Under the pieces are notes generated by a model that did not search any database, was not told where the DNA came from, and worked only from the letters and a program-made list of their open reading frames with translations. A DNA stretch of 64,000 nt from Asterias amurensis. Its lineage: Eukaryota > Echinodermata > Asteroidea > Forcipulatida > Asteriidae. The position numbers and the translations under genes are program-made. The stretch is taken from the NCBI RefSeq assembly GCF_032118995.1, contig NC_092653.1, positions 21,471,202-21,535,201 on the forward strand, given 5' to 3'. Below are positions 31,363-41,456 of this stretch, piece by piece. Numbering within the stretch: position 1 is the stretch's first letter; the number at the start of each line of letters is the position of its first letter.

Positions 31363-31693
31363 GGGTCTGGGTACTTTTTTTAGGACAAAAAACACAATGT
31401 CTATATATTTACATTAAACTTGCAGTTTGAAGATAATGATAGTAAAAAGCTTCCCTTAAAATATTGTTAACTGAGGTGTTGTAATTTTGAGAAATGAGTA
31501 AAACAATTAACATTATTTTGAAAATACGCTTACGTTTTTTCATGACGTTGTTTTACTCATTTCGCAAAAACTGCAGCACCTCAGCATCTTATATTTTGAG
31601 GTACGCTTTCTACTATTATTATCTTCAAACTAAGTTTAATGGAAATCTGTGAACATTGTGTTTTGTGTTACAAAAAGTTACTAAATCCTTTAA
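31360..31693. mobile_element. Family F MITE, copy 3
   Basis: TTTAAAGGGTCTGGGTACTT left and AAATCCTTTAA right; arms GATAATGATAGTAAAAAGCT and TAGTTTGAAG-type inverse. Confidence 0.85.
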
Positions 31694-32149
31694 GCAAAAG
31701 TGTTCTTAAGCTTGAAAATAGCTTACTTATTTTTACACATGTTACTGGCCACAATATCATGCCATATGCATTGCTTGTGACTGGTATTTAGCTGTTGTTT
31801 ACTTACCATAACAATTGAGTGGAGTCTTGGCCGGTAATCTGATTTAACTAAGCAAGGACTTTTTTGCTTAAGCAAAATTATGTGCATAAGCAGCTCATTG
31901 AAATTGGCCCCAGAAATAACTAGAATAATATGCAAAATATGCAAAATTAACGAGGAGCCGATAGGATCCTTACACGGGAACTGAAAGATAAAGGAATTAT
32001 TCAGCAATAAAGTGATTCAAAATATAATGATATTACACTGTTTTACGTTTCCGTTTTTGTATAGTGACTTTTTGTGTACACGAGGACGATTATAACCTCT
32101 CATAGGCACACAATTTTTAGGAATAATAGTGTGAGGGTTGGAAGCTTTT
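31694..32149. other. AT-rich, no gene seen
   Basis: Only a short fragment near 31840-31915 (GCTTAAGCAAAATTATGTGC) related to the 40974-41235 inverted repeat. Confidence 0.45.
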
Positions 32150-32545
32150 CTGAGGGAAGTCTTTTTTCTTTTTAGCAGGGCAAGTTCTTTTCTGTAATGA
32201 AAGTCTTTTCGTTTGGTAAGTGCAGTTCTTTTCTGTAATAGAAGTCTTTTCGTTTTGTAAGGGAAGTTCTTTTCTGTAATGGAAGTCTTTTCGTTTTGCA
32301 AGGGAAGTTCTTTTCTGTAATGGAAGTCTTCGTTTTGCATGGGAAGTTCTTTTCTGTAATGAAAGTCTTCTCGTTTTGTAAGGGAAGTTCTTTTCTGTAA
32401 TGGAAGTCTTCGTGTTGCAAGGGAAGTTCTTTTCTATAATGGAATTCTTTTCGTTTTGTAAGGGAAGTTCTTTTCTGTTATGGAATCCTTTTCGTTTTGT
32501 AAGGGAAGGTTTTTTCTGTAATGGAAGTCTTATCGTTTTGTAAGG
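32150..32545 (+). repeat. 41-bp tandem array, about 9-10 units
   Basis: Unit GGGAAGTTCTTTTCTGTAAT then GGAAGTCTTTTCGTTTTGTA plus A, with some units 3-4 bp shorter (GGAAGTCTTCGTTTTGCA). Minus-strand frames (FHYRKELPLQNEKT type) are repeat artefacts. Decayed units continue to about 32860. Confidence 0.92.
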
Positions 32546-33181
32546 GAATCTTCATTTTGTTTGTTTTTCTATGAGAATTCTTTATTTTGTATTAAGGGAA
32601 GTTGAATTTTTCTGATAAGGAAGTTATTTCCTTTTTGCAAGGGAAGTTCTCGGTTGGAGAGTTTTATTTATTTTTTGGCGGAGACGCTCTTTCTTACTTT
32701 CTCTTATGTAGAGGTCCTTTGTTGTTTCTTTAATGTAGGGAAGTTCTCTTTCTTATCTGTATGTATATGGGACTGTTATTTTCATGCTGTTGGTGAATAT
32801 CTTTTCTGTATACGGAAGTGAAAGTTCTTCCTTTTTGACAAGGAAGTTCTCTCTTTCTTAAAATGAAAAGAAAAGATAAAAACCCAGATTTTGCCGTCCC
32901 TTAGGTCTAATCCTGACACTTCGTCACTGCTTTATTCACTTACTCGTAAAATCACTGGAAATGTTGTGGCCGTGATAGTAAATAAAACCCTTACACCAAA
33001 TAATTAAGTAATTAAAGCATTATTCATTCAATATAACGGTTTTCCCGCAAGGAACAAGAACAGCTCCTTGTTCTCAAGAACGGGGGAACCTGGGAATGAA
33101 GCCCCTGGAGAAAACCTGTCACAGTCACTCATTATGGTGACTCAGTGACCACAGTGCAGATGGTCAGCAAGGGGTCGAGCA

Positions 33182-33197
33182 GGGGGGGGGGGGGGGG
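33182..33197 (+). repeat. Poly-G run
   Basis: Sixteen consecutive G followed by CTGGGGCTTGGGCTTGGGCT. Confidence 0.9.
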
Positions 33198-33688
33198 CTG
33201 GGGCTTGGGCTTGGGCTGCCATGTCTGCTGTGGATAACAATGTGAAATTTTGTCTGATAATTGTTTCACTGAAATTTCATGCTTTCTTGTGTAGTATAGC
33301 AATGAGCAATTTTAAGTTATGGTGGACACAATCATAATTTTTATGACACTGGTTTGGGTAAATTTGTCTGTATACACCCAGCACTCTCGTGTCCGCCAAA
33401 TACCTCAAAAAGCTAGCTGTTGATCATGCCGTGTGGCTGTAAATTTCTTGATTTGCAAAATAGCCTGTCGCCAGGTGCACTTTTTGGTGACCCGGACCAG
33501 AAAACACAAGAGTCTTCGGTCATGGATAGTCTAGGCCTAAGGGTTTTCACGAGTAACTTGAGTTATCGGCTAGGTTGGGCTCGGTTTGAAGAATTGACCA
33601 AACCAACAACTTTTTGATTTTAAAATGACTAATGATGTAGGTTTCCAAAAAAAATATTTAAAAACCAGTTAGAAAGACATGTTCCATT

Positions 33689-34022
33689 GAAGGGACTGTA
33701 CACGTTTAAGAATTGTCAAAGACCAGTCTTCTCACTTGTTGTATCCCATCATACGCATAACATAAACAAGCCTGTGAAAATTTGGGTTCAATCGGTCATC
33801 GAAGTTGCGAGAAAATGATGAAAGAATAAACACCCTTGGACGAATTTGTGTGCGTTCAGATAGGAACAATATAAAAGACTTCTAGCTAGAAGCCTTTTAT
33901 TATTTTAGTGAGAAATTACCTCTTTCTAAAAAACTACTTGACTTCAGGGGGAGTCGTTTCCCACAATGTTTCATACTATCAACAGCTCTCCAATACTCGT
34001 TACCAAATCAGTTTTTAAGTAA
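33689..34022. mobile_element. Family B-type MITE, right end lost
   Basis: GAAGGGACTGTACACGTTTA left. The inside matches B (TTCTAGCTAGAAGCC; CAACAGCTCTCCAATACTCG). It stops at GTTTTTAAGTAA without the terminal repeat. Confidence 0.75.
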
Positions 34023-34272
34023 AACAGTAGACAAGCTAGTATACACATCCAAGGACATTTTACCAGTTGTATGTCATGTCATCTTTTGACCTGTCAAAAT
34101 GAATCTAATAACCACCAAAGTTGACCAAAATAATGTCACTTTTAAAAAAGAAAGATGATTCTATAAAGGCTTACACGCGCTTATAGAATGACATGACCTT
34201 GAACTGAAGATACTTTCATCGAATTATTAGATCACACGAATGGTTACGTGACATACGTGCACCAAGGTTGGA

Positions 34273-34650
34273 TTTAAAGCCATTGGTAAATGTCAAAGAC
34301 CAGTCTTCTCACTTGATGTTCCTCAACATATATGCATAAAATAACAAACCTGTGAAAATTTGAGCTCGATTGGTCATCGGAGTTGCGAGATAAATATGAA
34401 GAGAAAAAAACACCCTTGTCACACGAAGTTGTGTGCGTTTAGATGGTTGATTTCGATACCTCAAATCTAAACTTGAGGTCTCGAAATCAAATTCGTGGAA
34501 AAACTTCTTTCTCGAAAGCTACTCCACTTCAGAGGGAGCAGTTTCTCACAATGTTTTATACCATCAACCTCTCCCCATTACTCGTCACCAAGTAAGGTTT
34601 TATGCTAATAATTATTTTGAGTAATTACCAATAGTGTCCACTGCCTTTAA
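34273..34650. mobile_element. Family A TTAA MITE
   Basis: TTTAAAGCCATTGGTAAATG left, GTGTCCACTGCCTTTAA right. Confidence 0.87.
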
Positions 34651-34873
34651 AATCACTGATCTCAGAGACCAAAACATTATTTTTGGGGTCAGATGTATAG
34701 GTCACCCGGAATGCCCAATTAAAGATCAGATTGAAAGTGATGCAGAATTCCACATAAATTTCCAGTAACTTTAATGTTCGTGTGAAATGAAATTAGTGTC
34801 CGTTATAATTTCTCCTTCACCACACTAGTGCGGGCGCCATGTTTTGTGTCCAGTGTCTTTGACTCTCCAAAAC

Positions 34874-35236
34874 TTTAAAGGCAGTGGACACTATTGGTAA
34901 TGATTCAAAGTAATTATTAGCACAAAACCTTACTTGGTAACGAGTAATGGGGAGCTGTCGATAGTATAAAACATTTTGAGAAACGGCCCCCACTGAAATA
35001 ACGTAGTTTTCGAGAAAGAAGTAATTTTCCAGATTTAGAATTTAAGGTCTAAATCAAGCATCTGAAAGCACACACCTTCGTGTGACAATGGTGTTTTTTC
35101 CTTCTTCCATTATTTTCTCGCAACTTCGACGACCAATATTGAGTTCAAATTTCAAGGTTTGTTATTTTGTGCATAAAAAATTATGTTGAGATACACCAAG
35201 TGAGAAGACAAGTACCAAAGGCGCCAGTGTCTTTAA
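34874..35236. mobile_element. Family A TTAA MITE
   Basis: TTTAAAGGCAGTGGACACTA left and CCAGTGTCTTTAA right. It sits about 220 bp from the previous A copy in opposite orientation. Confidence 0.88.
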
Positions 35237-35734
35237 GGCCTGCGTTTTAAGATTTCAATGTTTTCCCTATCATTGGATAGATCAGTACTGTGAATGGTCT
35301 ATATCCTATGGGACCTTTCCATGAACATTTGACATTTTCGGGTGCGTTTGGGTAATGTCGTCATCTTCCGCCCGAGGCTGGACTAAGATGGTTTCATATC
35401 AATGTATCTGCTATGCAGAGTGTAGTGCATCCCAAGAGATGGTACAAAAACGACGGCGTGTCGAGGCCGAACGGTTTAGTGCATCAGACTCAAGCCCAGT
35501 GCCCAATTTTACAGAGCTGCTAAGCACACAAATTTGCTTAGCACGTTGAAATGTTTGCCTTGATAAACACTGGATTACCAATCAAATTTCCACGTGATTT
35601 TCAGTATTAAGCAGACAACATATGAATACCAGTAACAAGTAATAGGCCTATGCAACAAATATGGTTGGCAATCCTGTTTTTATAAAGGAAGAAATTTCAT
35701 GCTCAGCAAATTGTTGTGCTTAGCAGCTCTATGA

Positions 35735-36035
35735 AGTTGGCTGAGTCATCAGGGTGTGGGTTCGAATCCCGGTCATGACACTTGTGTCCTTGCTGAGCAA
35801 GACACAACTATTATTGCTTCTCATTAGGCCTACTCCGTGGTAAAATGGGTGCATGTGAGAGCAGAGATGCTTCTTGTGAATGATTTAGCTTGGTATGTAT
35901 CGGCAGCATCTACTGTACTCCCAGGGAGCTAAGATGGTTTCAGGATTGATAAATGTCCCAGTGACCAAGAGGTATTGTGTGGAGCAAAATGATCATTCTT
36001 TGGAATTGCGCTATATAAGAGCTGGATATTATTTT
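35735..36035 (+). mobile_element. tRNA-derived SINE, head truncated
   Basis: GTGTGGGTTCGAATCCCGGT box B, TGTCCTTGCTGAGCAAGACA, and tail GCGCTATATAAGAGCTGGAT. Confidence 0.8.
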
Positions 36036-36640
36036 TTTACAAGATTCATTTCAATCTTATTTTAGTTTGATCAAATTTATTTTACCTTCAGTGAACATTA
36101 GCTCTCCATGAGGTTAAAAACAATGTTTTAGAAAAGTTTCTTCAAAATCTGGACAAAATCAGGTAAGTTGCCTCTTATAACTCGGGGAGCAATTACATTT
36201 GTTGTTCTTATAAAGATCGAATAGGAAACCTTATCACATGATGTTGGCTTGTACTAAAATATTGTAAAAATCTATGAAGAAAATAATTATCTTTCATGTT
36301 TCATTTGAGATTGTTCCAGCATTCGTCCAACTTAAATTTCATTGTCAGTAAATACTAGTCGCTATTTAAAACACTGAGACGAGTTCTTGTATTTTTTATT
36401 TTTTTTATTCTAAAGGGTTTTGTTGCAAAATTACTTACACATTCGGTTTGAGCATTTGTCAAAAGGCCTAGTTTTTTGTTCAAATCCATCCCTCTACATT
36501 GCGAGAAAAATCAACATGGCGGTTATTGTGTGCCTTGGTGTGCACGTGCGCAGATCAGATGAACGAAAAAAACTTTTTCATGCATATTCATATCATAAAC
36601 AGCGCCCTCTTTTGATACTGCCGGAGAGGAGGGAAAGTGA

Positions 36641-36656
36641 GGGGGGGGGGGGGGGG
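36641..36656 (+). repeat. Poly-G run
   Basis: About sixteen G followed by CGGC, upstream of the orphan exon-like block at 37060. Confidence 0.9.
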
Positions 36657-37059
36657 CGGCAATCGGTAATTAAAATGGTTCTAAAAAGTCTAAATTTTCA
36701 TTGCAATAAACAAATGACGATTTCAAAATTATTGTAGTTTCAAAACAGGCTGTGAGTATGATAATTATTACTTCATATTTCTAACAAAAATGTTGGATTT
36801 ACTTATGAAAAAATCATGTTTAGCATGATGTTCACCTACAGCAAAAATGATAGGGTCTAAATGAACCTATAAAAATATACCGAATCACGTGGTACCACCA
36901 TTCACTTCCGGGGGTTTTCGTCTGCAAGTTCGCAAGACTGTCATGTGCAGCAAAACGAAATAGCAGTTACCTACTTTTATTAATCCATAAAAGTACACCA
37001 GTGCAGCAAAGTGGCTTCACATAATTAAATGTTGTAAAAAGTTTCTTCATTTTCTGAGA

Positions 37060-37263
37060 ATGCATATTAAGTTGATTGAACCTTGGAGCTTCAACCAAGT
37101 CCATACCGTCATGGTTCCGGCTTCAAACGGAAAAGAATCACTAGTGCCTGCCTGTGAGTCACGGACAAAAAACACAGTGTTGGCCTCCCGTACTCGGTCT
37201 GTTATTGAACGACGGGGTTTTTCTGCCGCCCAGCCCCCCTCAAGTCTCAAACCTGAACCCCAG
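37060..37263 (+). CDS. Orphan exon-like open block, unknown product
   Basis: 68 codons from ATG (context GAGAATGC) to CCCCAG|GTACGTTG, a fair donor. Composition looks more coding than its surroundings (SNGKESLVPACESRTKNTVL; AAQPPSSLKPEPQ). About 150 bp upstream is ACTTCCGGGG, an ETS-type site, near CACGTG, so this could be a first exon of a plus-strand gene or lncRNA. It could also be internal (TTCATTTTCTGAG acceptor-like). I found no partner exon and do not recognise the protein; it may be a repeat fragment. Confidence 0.25.
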
Positions 37264-37329
37264 GTACGTTGAAATTTAAACCACTTAAAGTTATCAGGAA
37301 AAATGAAGCAATTATAAATGAATTAGGGA

Positions 37330-37468
37330 CAAAATGTCCGTATCCTGCCACCACTTTTTCATTCGTTATGAAATAAATTCAAATTTGTAGTCAATATAAT
37401 CAAATGAGATATTCCTTTTGGTAAAAATTAGTGAAAATGTGGTGGCGAGGGTACGGAAATCTTCAATA
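37330..37468. mobile_element. Second copy of the GCCACCACTTT inverted-repeat element
   Basis: GTCCGTATCCTGCCACCACT left and TGTGGTGGCGAGGGTACGGA right; relative of 4143-4258. Confidence 0.65.
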
Positions 37469-37889
37469 TCACCAGCACTGGGACGTGGTGGTTGCTTTTT
37501 AGTCCACGAGTTCAAATTCTTTATATTTTTGAAAACAAGAACAACAAAAACACATCCAAAATAAAGAAACAAAACCTTCCAAAACTGTGCCAGGAGTTTT
37601 ATATTTATTATACTTTTTTTCTCATAAAATATATTATGTACAGTGTAATAATAATTATACCAATACATGTAGGAGTGTCTAGTGATTATAACTTTGTTTG
37701 CAACTCGGATTTGAAAAAGGTTTACCTGCCGGTGATATAATCTGTACACAATGAATAAATGAACATTTTGTTACTGAAAACCGAACTGGAGAATGGGCTA
37801 TAATTGTTCTATGCATTGCACACAAATATTTTGGCAAAATTACAGTTTCCATTGCTTGCAATGTATTAATTGATCATTTATAAATACCT

Positions 37890-38110
37890 TACTAAGACAG
37901 TTTGTCCATTCTGATTGGTCGAGAGGGCATCATGTGGGGGTGTTTGAACGGATGATATAACACCAGTAAAAAGTGTTGAAACATGGGCGTGACAGGCAAG
38001 TTTGCACCTGTGCTTATTAGACAGTTTCTTCATTCCTATTGGTCGAGAGCAACGGCTGGAACAGTTGTGCCACATCACGCAATACGCCCGACCTGCACAG
38101 CAATCTCCTT
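37890..38110 (+). repeat. Two diverged copies of an ATTGGTCGAGAG-containing repeat
   Basis: ACAGTTTGTCCATTCTGATTGGTCGAGAG-like blocks at about 37899 and 38021; a third relative is at about 41898 (CCTATTGGTGGAGAG). Class unknown. Confidence 0.55.
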
Positions 38111-38454
38111 TATAAGGAGTTGTTTACCTGAGGGCCTTACCATTTCATTTGTGTTGAAAGAAATCATTGAACAATTAAAAAATTTTGCATTTATTTTGCT
38201 TGCATTTATTTTTGCCTGGTTCTTAATAATTTACCTCGACTTGGTCTTGATAAAATTATCAAGAACCAGGCCTCGTTGGGTTTAAACCACTAGTTGAAAA
38301 CCTCTCCACCACACATTGATTCCCTTAATAGTGCACACATTACAGCACTGTACAGCCTCTTTTGAATACAGTAACAAATTATCACATTTCAAAATTTCTT
38401 TGCATCCCTGATCTCAACTTTTATTTGGCTGAATTTTTCTTCTGCCTAATGTTA

Positions 38455-38700
38455 GTATTTTTTAAAGCTTTGCATGTTGTGGATACATTCTACCTCCATG
38501 ATATGTAAATAGGAAGAAACTATAAATACATGTAAATAGTAAACTTGCGGGTACAACCATGTGTGAATCTCTTTTGTGTGAGTGTTGGCTTTACAAAAAG
38601 AGCCAGTGTGGTCTCGAAGAGAATTCAAACAGTATACTCAGCTCGTCTTCAGGAGAATGAAGACGAGCAGAGTATACTGTTCGAAACAGAGTAAACCATT
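38455..38700. mobile_element. Diverged foldback related to the 68-bp family
   Basis: AAAGCTTTGCATGTTGTGGA start and internal inverted arms ACAGTATACTCAGCTCGTCTTC / GAAGACGAGCAGAGTATACTGT (split for brevity), as in 15928-16204. Confidence 0.6.
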
Positions 38701-38944
38701 TTATGGTAATAAAACCCAGGAACCCTCAAAAGTTTCTTGCACATGTCTGGAGTTGAAAAGAGGTTTTGTCCCACAGGAAAAATAATTCAGTGGAATACAC
38801 AGTGTGAGAAACAATTCTAAGATTAGCGTCTCTCAAATTCAAATTTTGAGGAATAAAAACTTGTATATTATTTTCCATACTGATTACAACATTACTTCGA
38901 AGTGAAATGGTTCTAAAATTCATACTATCAAAAGCTGCTGTACT

Positions 38945-39665
38945 TTGGGTACTTCTTCAAAATGTCCATTTATTTACATTAAATTTACAGGGTTTAAAGC
39001 CATTGGACCCTTTCGGTAAACAGTATTGTCCAAGGCCCACACTTCGTGTATCACAACTTCTATATCAAATAACAAACCTGTGAAAATTTGGGCTTAATCG
39101 GTCATCGGAGTCGGGAGAAAATAACGGGAAAACCCACCCTTGTATCCGCGCGTTTCGCCGTGTCATGACATGTGTTTAAAATAAATCCGTAATTCTCGTT
39201 AACGAGAATTGATATTGTTTTACTGTTTTCTCGAAAAGTAAAGCATTTCATGGAATAATATTTCAAGAGAAGTATTTCACCACTACCTTCTGTAAACCCT
39301 GTAAGTTATTTGTAAATCTGTGAACTTTTTTTTCCCCTGTACCGAAAGGGTCCAATGGCTTTAAAGATAATGATAGTGGAAAGCTTCACTTCAAATATTA
39401 CTTACTGAGGTGCTGTAGTTTTTGAGGAATGAATAAAACAATGTCATGAAAATACGTTTGTAAATGCTTAAAATAATTTTCGTTTCATGAGATGAAAATT
39501 ATTTTCATTACATTGTTTTACTCATTTCCCCAAAACTACAGCACCTCAGCACGTAATATTTTCAGGGAAGCTTTCTACTATCATTATCTTCAGCTGTGTA
39601 AGTTTAGTGTAAATCTGTGGACATTATGTTTTTTTGTCCTACAAAAAGTACATACACCCTTTAAA
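38945..39665. mobile_element. Family F MITE, copy 4, interrupted by a family C element
   Basis: Left part 38945-38997 (GGGTACTTCTTC ... TTTACAGGGTTTAA) and right part 39361-39665 (AAGATAATGATAGTGGAAAG to ACACCCTTTAA) are the two pieces of one F element split at TTAA. A further element resumes at 39666 (ACCAAGTAAGTTTTTATTGC, ending at 39728 CTTCCCTTTAA), suggesting F itself sits in a third element. Confidence 0.8.
38998..39360. mobile_element. Family C TTAA MITE, copy 1, nested in family F
   Basis: TIR AGCCATTGGACCCTTTCGG and inverse CCGAAAGGGTCCAATGGCT, flanked by TTAA at 38994-38997 and 39361-39364. The inside has CGCGCGTTTCGCCGTGTCAT and TTCTCGTTAACGAGAA. Copy 2 at 47152-47514 is very similar. 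Confidence 0.92.
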
Positions 39666-40436
39666 ACCAAGTAAGTTTTTATTGCCACTAATTTTAGAGT
39701 GATTACCAAAGCTATACCTTCCCTTTAAATACTACCAAGCCTCACTTTGGCATATTTGTTTGAATAGTAGAAAACTGAAATGGCAAACAGGTGACAGGTA
39801 TACAAAAAACGCATGTAAATCCCTCTATACTAAAACATCAAATAGTCAATAAACAACAAATAAACATTGAAAAGTACAATCAAAGCTACAAGTGAAAAGC
39901 TAAAAGCTACATCTTCATTGATCAGTCATTCTTAATCTTATTGCCAGCAATTTGATCATAAAATACATTTTTTTTAAACAATATAATTTACAATATAAAA
40001 AAAAACTATATTTGTTGAGGCTCATGGTCTTGGCTTTCAAAAAAGTTGGTCCTTGGATTTGTAGAAATTTTATAATCATGTATATTAAAAGTAATTTAAT
40101 TTTGCAAAATTGCAAGTGAAATCACACAATCACAACTCTGACCATAACAGACAAAGTTGTTTAAGAAAGGGTGGGTTTAATCAACCTTAACTCTTAATGA
40201 CCACTTACACTTTCATTTAAAGACTGGCACTGAGCTTTTTGTGTTTTTTTGTTTTTACAAAGTGTCAGCCGAACCTGAACAATTCTACCTTGGGTATGAA
40301 TATCAAATTCACAGTTAAAGGGACAACGTTCTACGTAATGTCTTCGTTCAAATTCTACAAAAGAAAAACTGCAACAAACTTGTAGTTCCCACTCCTATAT
40401 TTGTTATTATGCAGAAAATACATAATTGTTTGCATT

Positions 40437-40600
40437 GTTTTGAAAGGGCAATGGCACTAAGGTGCTTTCTCTTTGGAAAGGGCACCTCTATATGGAGGAA
40501 ATTGTACATTTCAGATGTGAACATTCAAGGGGCACCAAGGCAATGACCTGGGGCAACAGAGGCACTTGCCTCCCTTGCCTCCATGAAGTATCAGGCATGC
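40437..40600 (+). repeat. Dispersed repeat H, copy 3
   Basis: GAAAGGGCAATGGCACTAAG through TGCCTCCATGAAGTATCAGG. Confidence 0.72.
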
Positions 40601-40973
40601 TCTGTAGTTTATAATAACCATACCATATACAACCAACCTGTGAGAAATTCAGTGACCACTTAGTAAAAACAAAACAACCCAATAGTTTGTGGTTTGTAAC
40701 AAATTTTATGCGCAATTATAAATAAAGATATTTTCGTTGTCTTCAAATGATATTTTCACATTTTGTCAGTGTTTCTATGGACGACTGGTTTAGGTATTGA
40801 GTTTTCAGATTGAAAGTAATACAAATATGATTTTTGGTCTGGGTTTGATTTCACAAAGAGCTAAGATTGAACTGTGAATCAATCTTAACTGCTAAACAAA
40901 GTGTGATGTCACAATACAAATCATCACTGACAATTCAAGATGAATATTAGTGCTTTGTGAAATCGAGACCTGG

Positions 40974-41235
40974 GCCCAATTTCATAGTGCTGCTTAATGG
41001 TAAGCACATTTTCGTGCTTACTGTAGCAGAAAAATTTGCTAAGGTGCAAGCGTATTTCACAGGTAAGCAGAAAAAAATAGGCGGCCATATTGCGCATTCA
41101 CCATGGATTTGCATTGTGACGTCACTGGAAGGTTAGAATGCCTTTTCGCATGTTTACGGTCAGCAGCGCTATGAAATGGAAATCGCACAGTAAACAAAAA
41201 ATTGGCCGCTAAGCAGCGCTATGAAATTAGGCCCT
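40974..41235. mobile_element. Inverted repeat with GGGCCCAATTTCATAG-type ends
   Basis: Left GGGCCCAATTTCATAGTGCT and right GCGCTATGAAATTAGGCCC. Similar pieces lie near 15260-15400, 26940-27260 and 54892-55137. It ends a few bp from the SH2-gene stop codon and is probably in its 3' UTR. Confidence 0.75.
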
Positions 41236-41246
41236 GGTCTTTGCCT

Positions 41247-41456
41247 TTACTTGTGCTTGAGGATAAACGGTTCTGTTAAATAGACTGGCTCCCTCTCTGG
41301 TGAGTACATAATAACGTGGTGGTGATAGAATTCCAGTATGTCCTCTACTTTGTTGAAGTCATGGTGAGCGATGTGGAACTTGTTGTTCGGTGTAGTCTGG
41401 ATCACATAGTGGTGGACTTTCTGGCCATAGAGAACTGACAACATCAAGTCTCCGGT
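41247..41456 (-). CDS. SH2 adaptor coding exon 9 (SH2 C-terminal half, stop)
   Basis: Residues 822-890 (LMLSVLYGQKVHHYVIQTTP; FNKVEDILEFYHHHVIMYS; EPVYLTEPFILKHK) and TAA at 41247-41249. Acceptor TCCTTAACAG, phase 0. A 10-kb intron separates it from exon 8. Confidence 0.92.
   Translation of the reverse strand, partial: TGDLMLSVLYGQKVHHYVIQTTPNNKFHIAHHDFNKVEDILEFYHHHVIMYSPEREPVYLTEPFILKHK

Noticed and set aside
32017..32420. Lys/Glu-rich minus-strand frames (FHYRKELPLQNEKT repeats)
   Set aside because: By-product of the 41-bp tandem array.
37366..37749. 127-codon minus-strand frame rich in Phe, Tyr and Ile
   Set aside because: AT-rich chance frame overlapping an inverted-repeat element; composition is non-coding.
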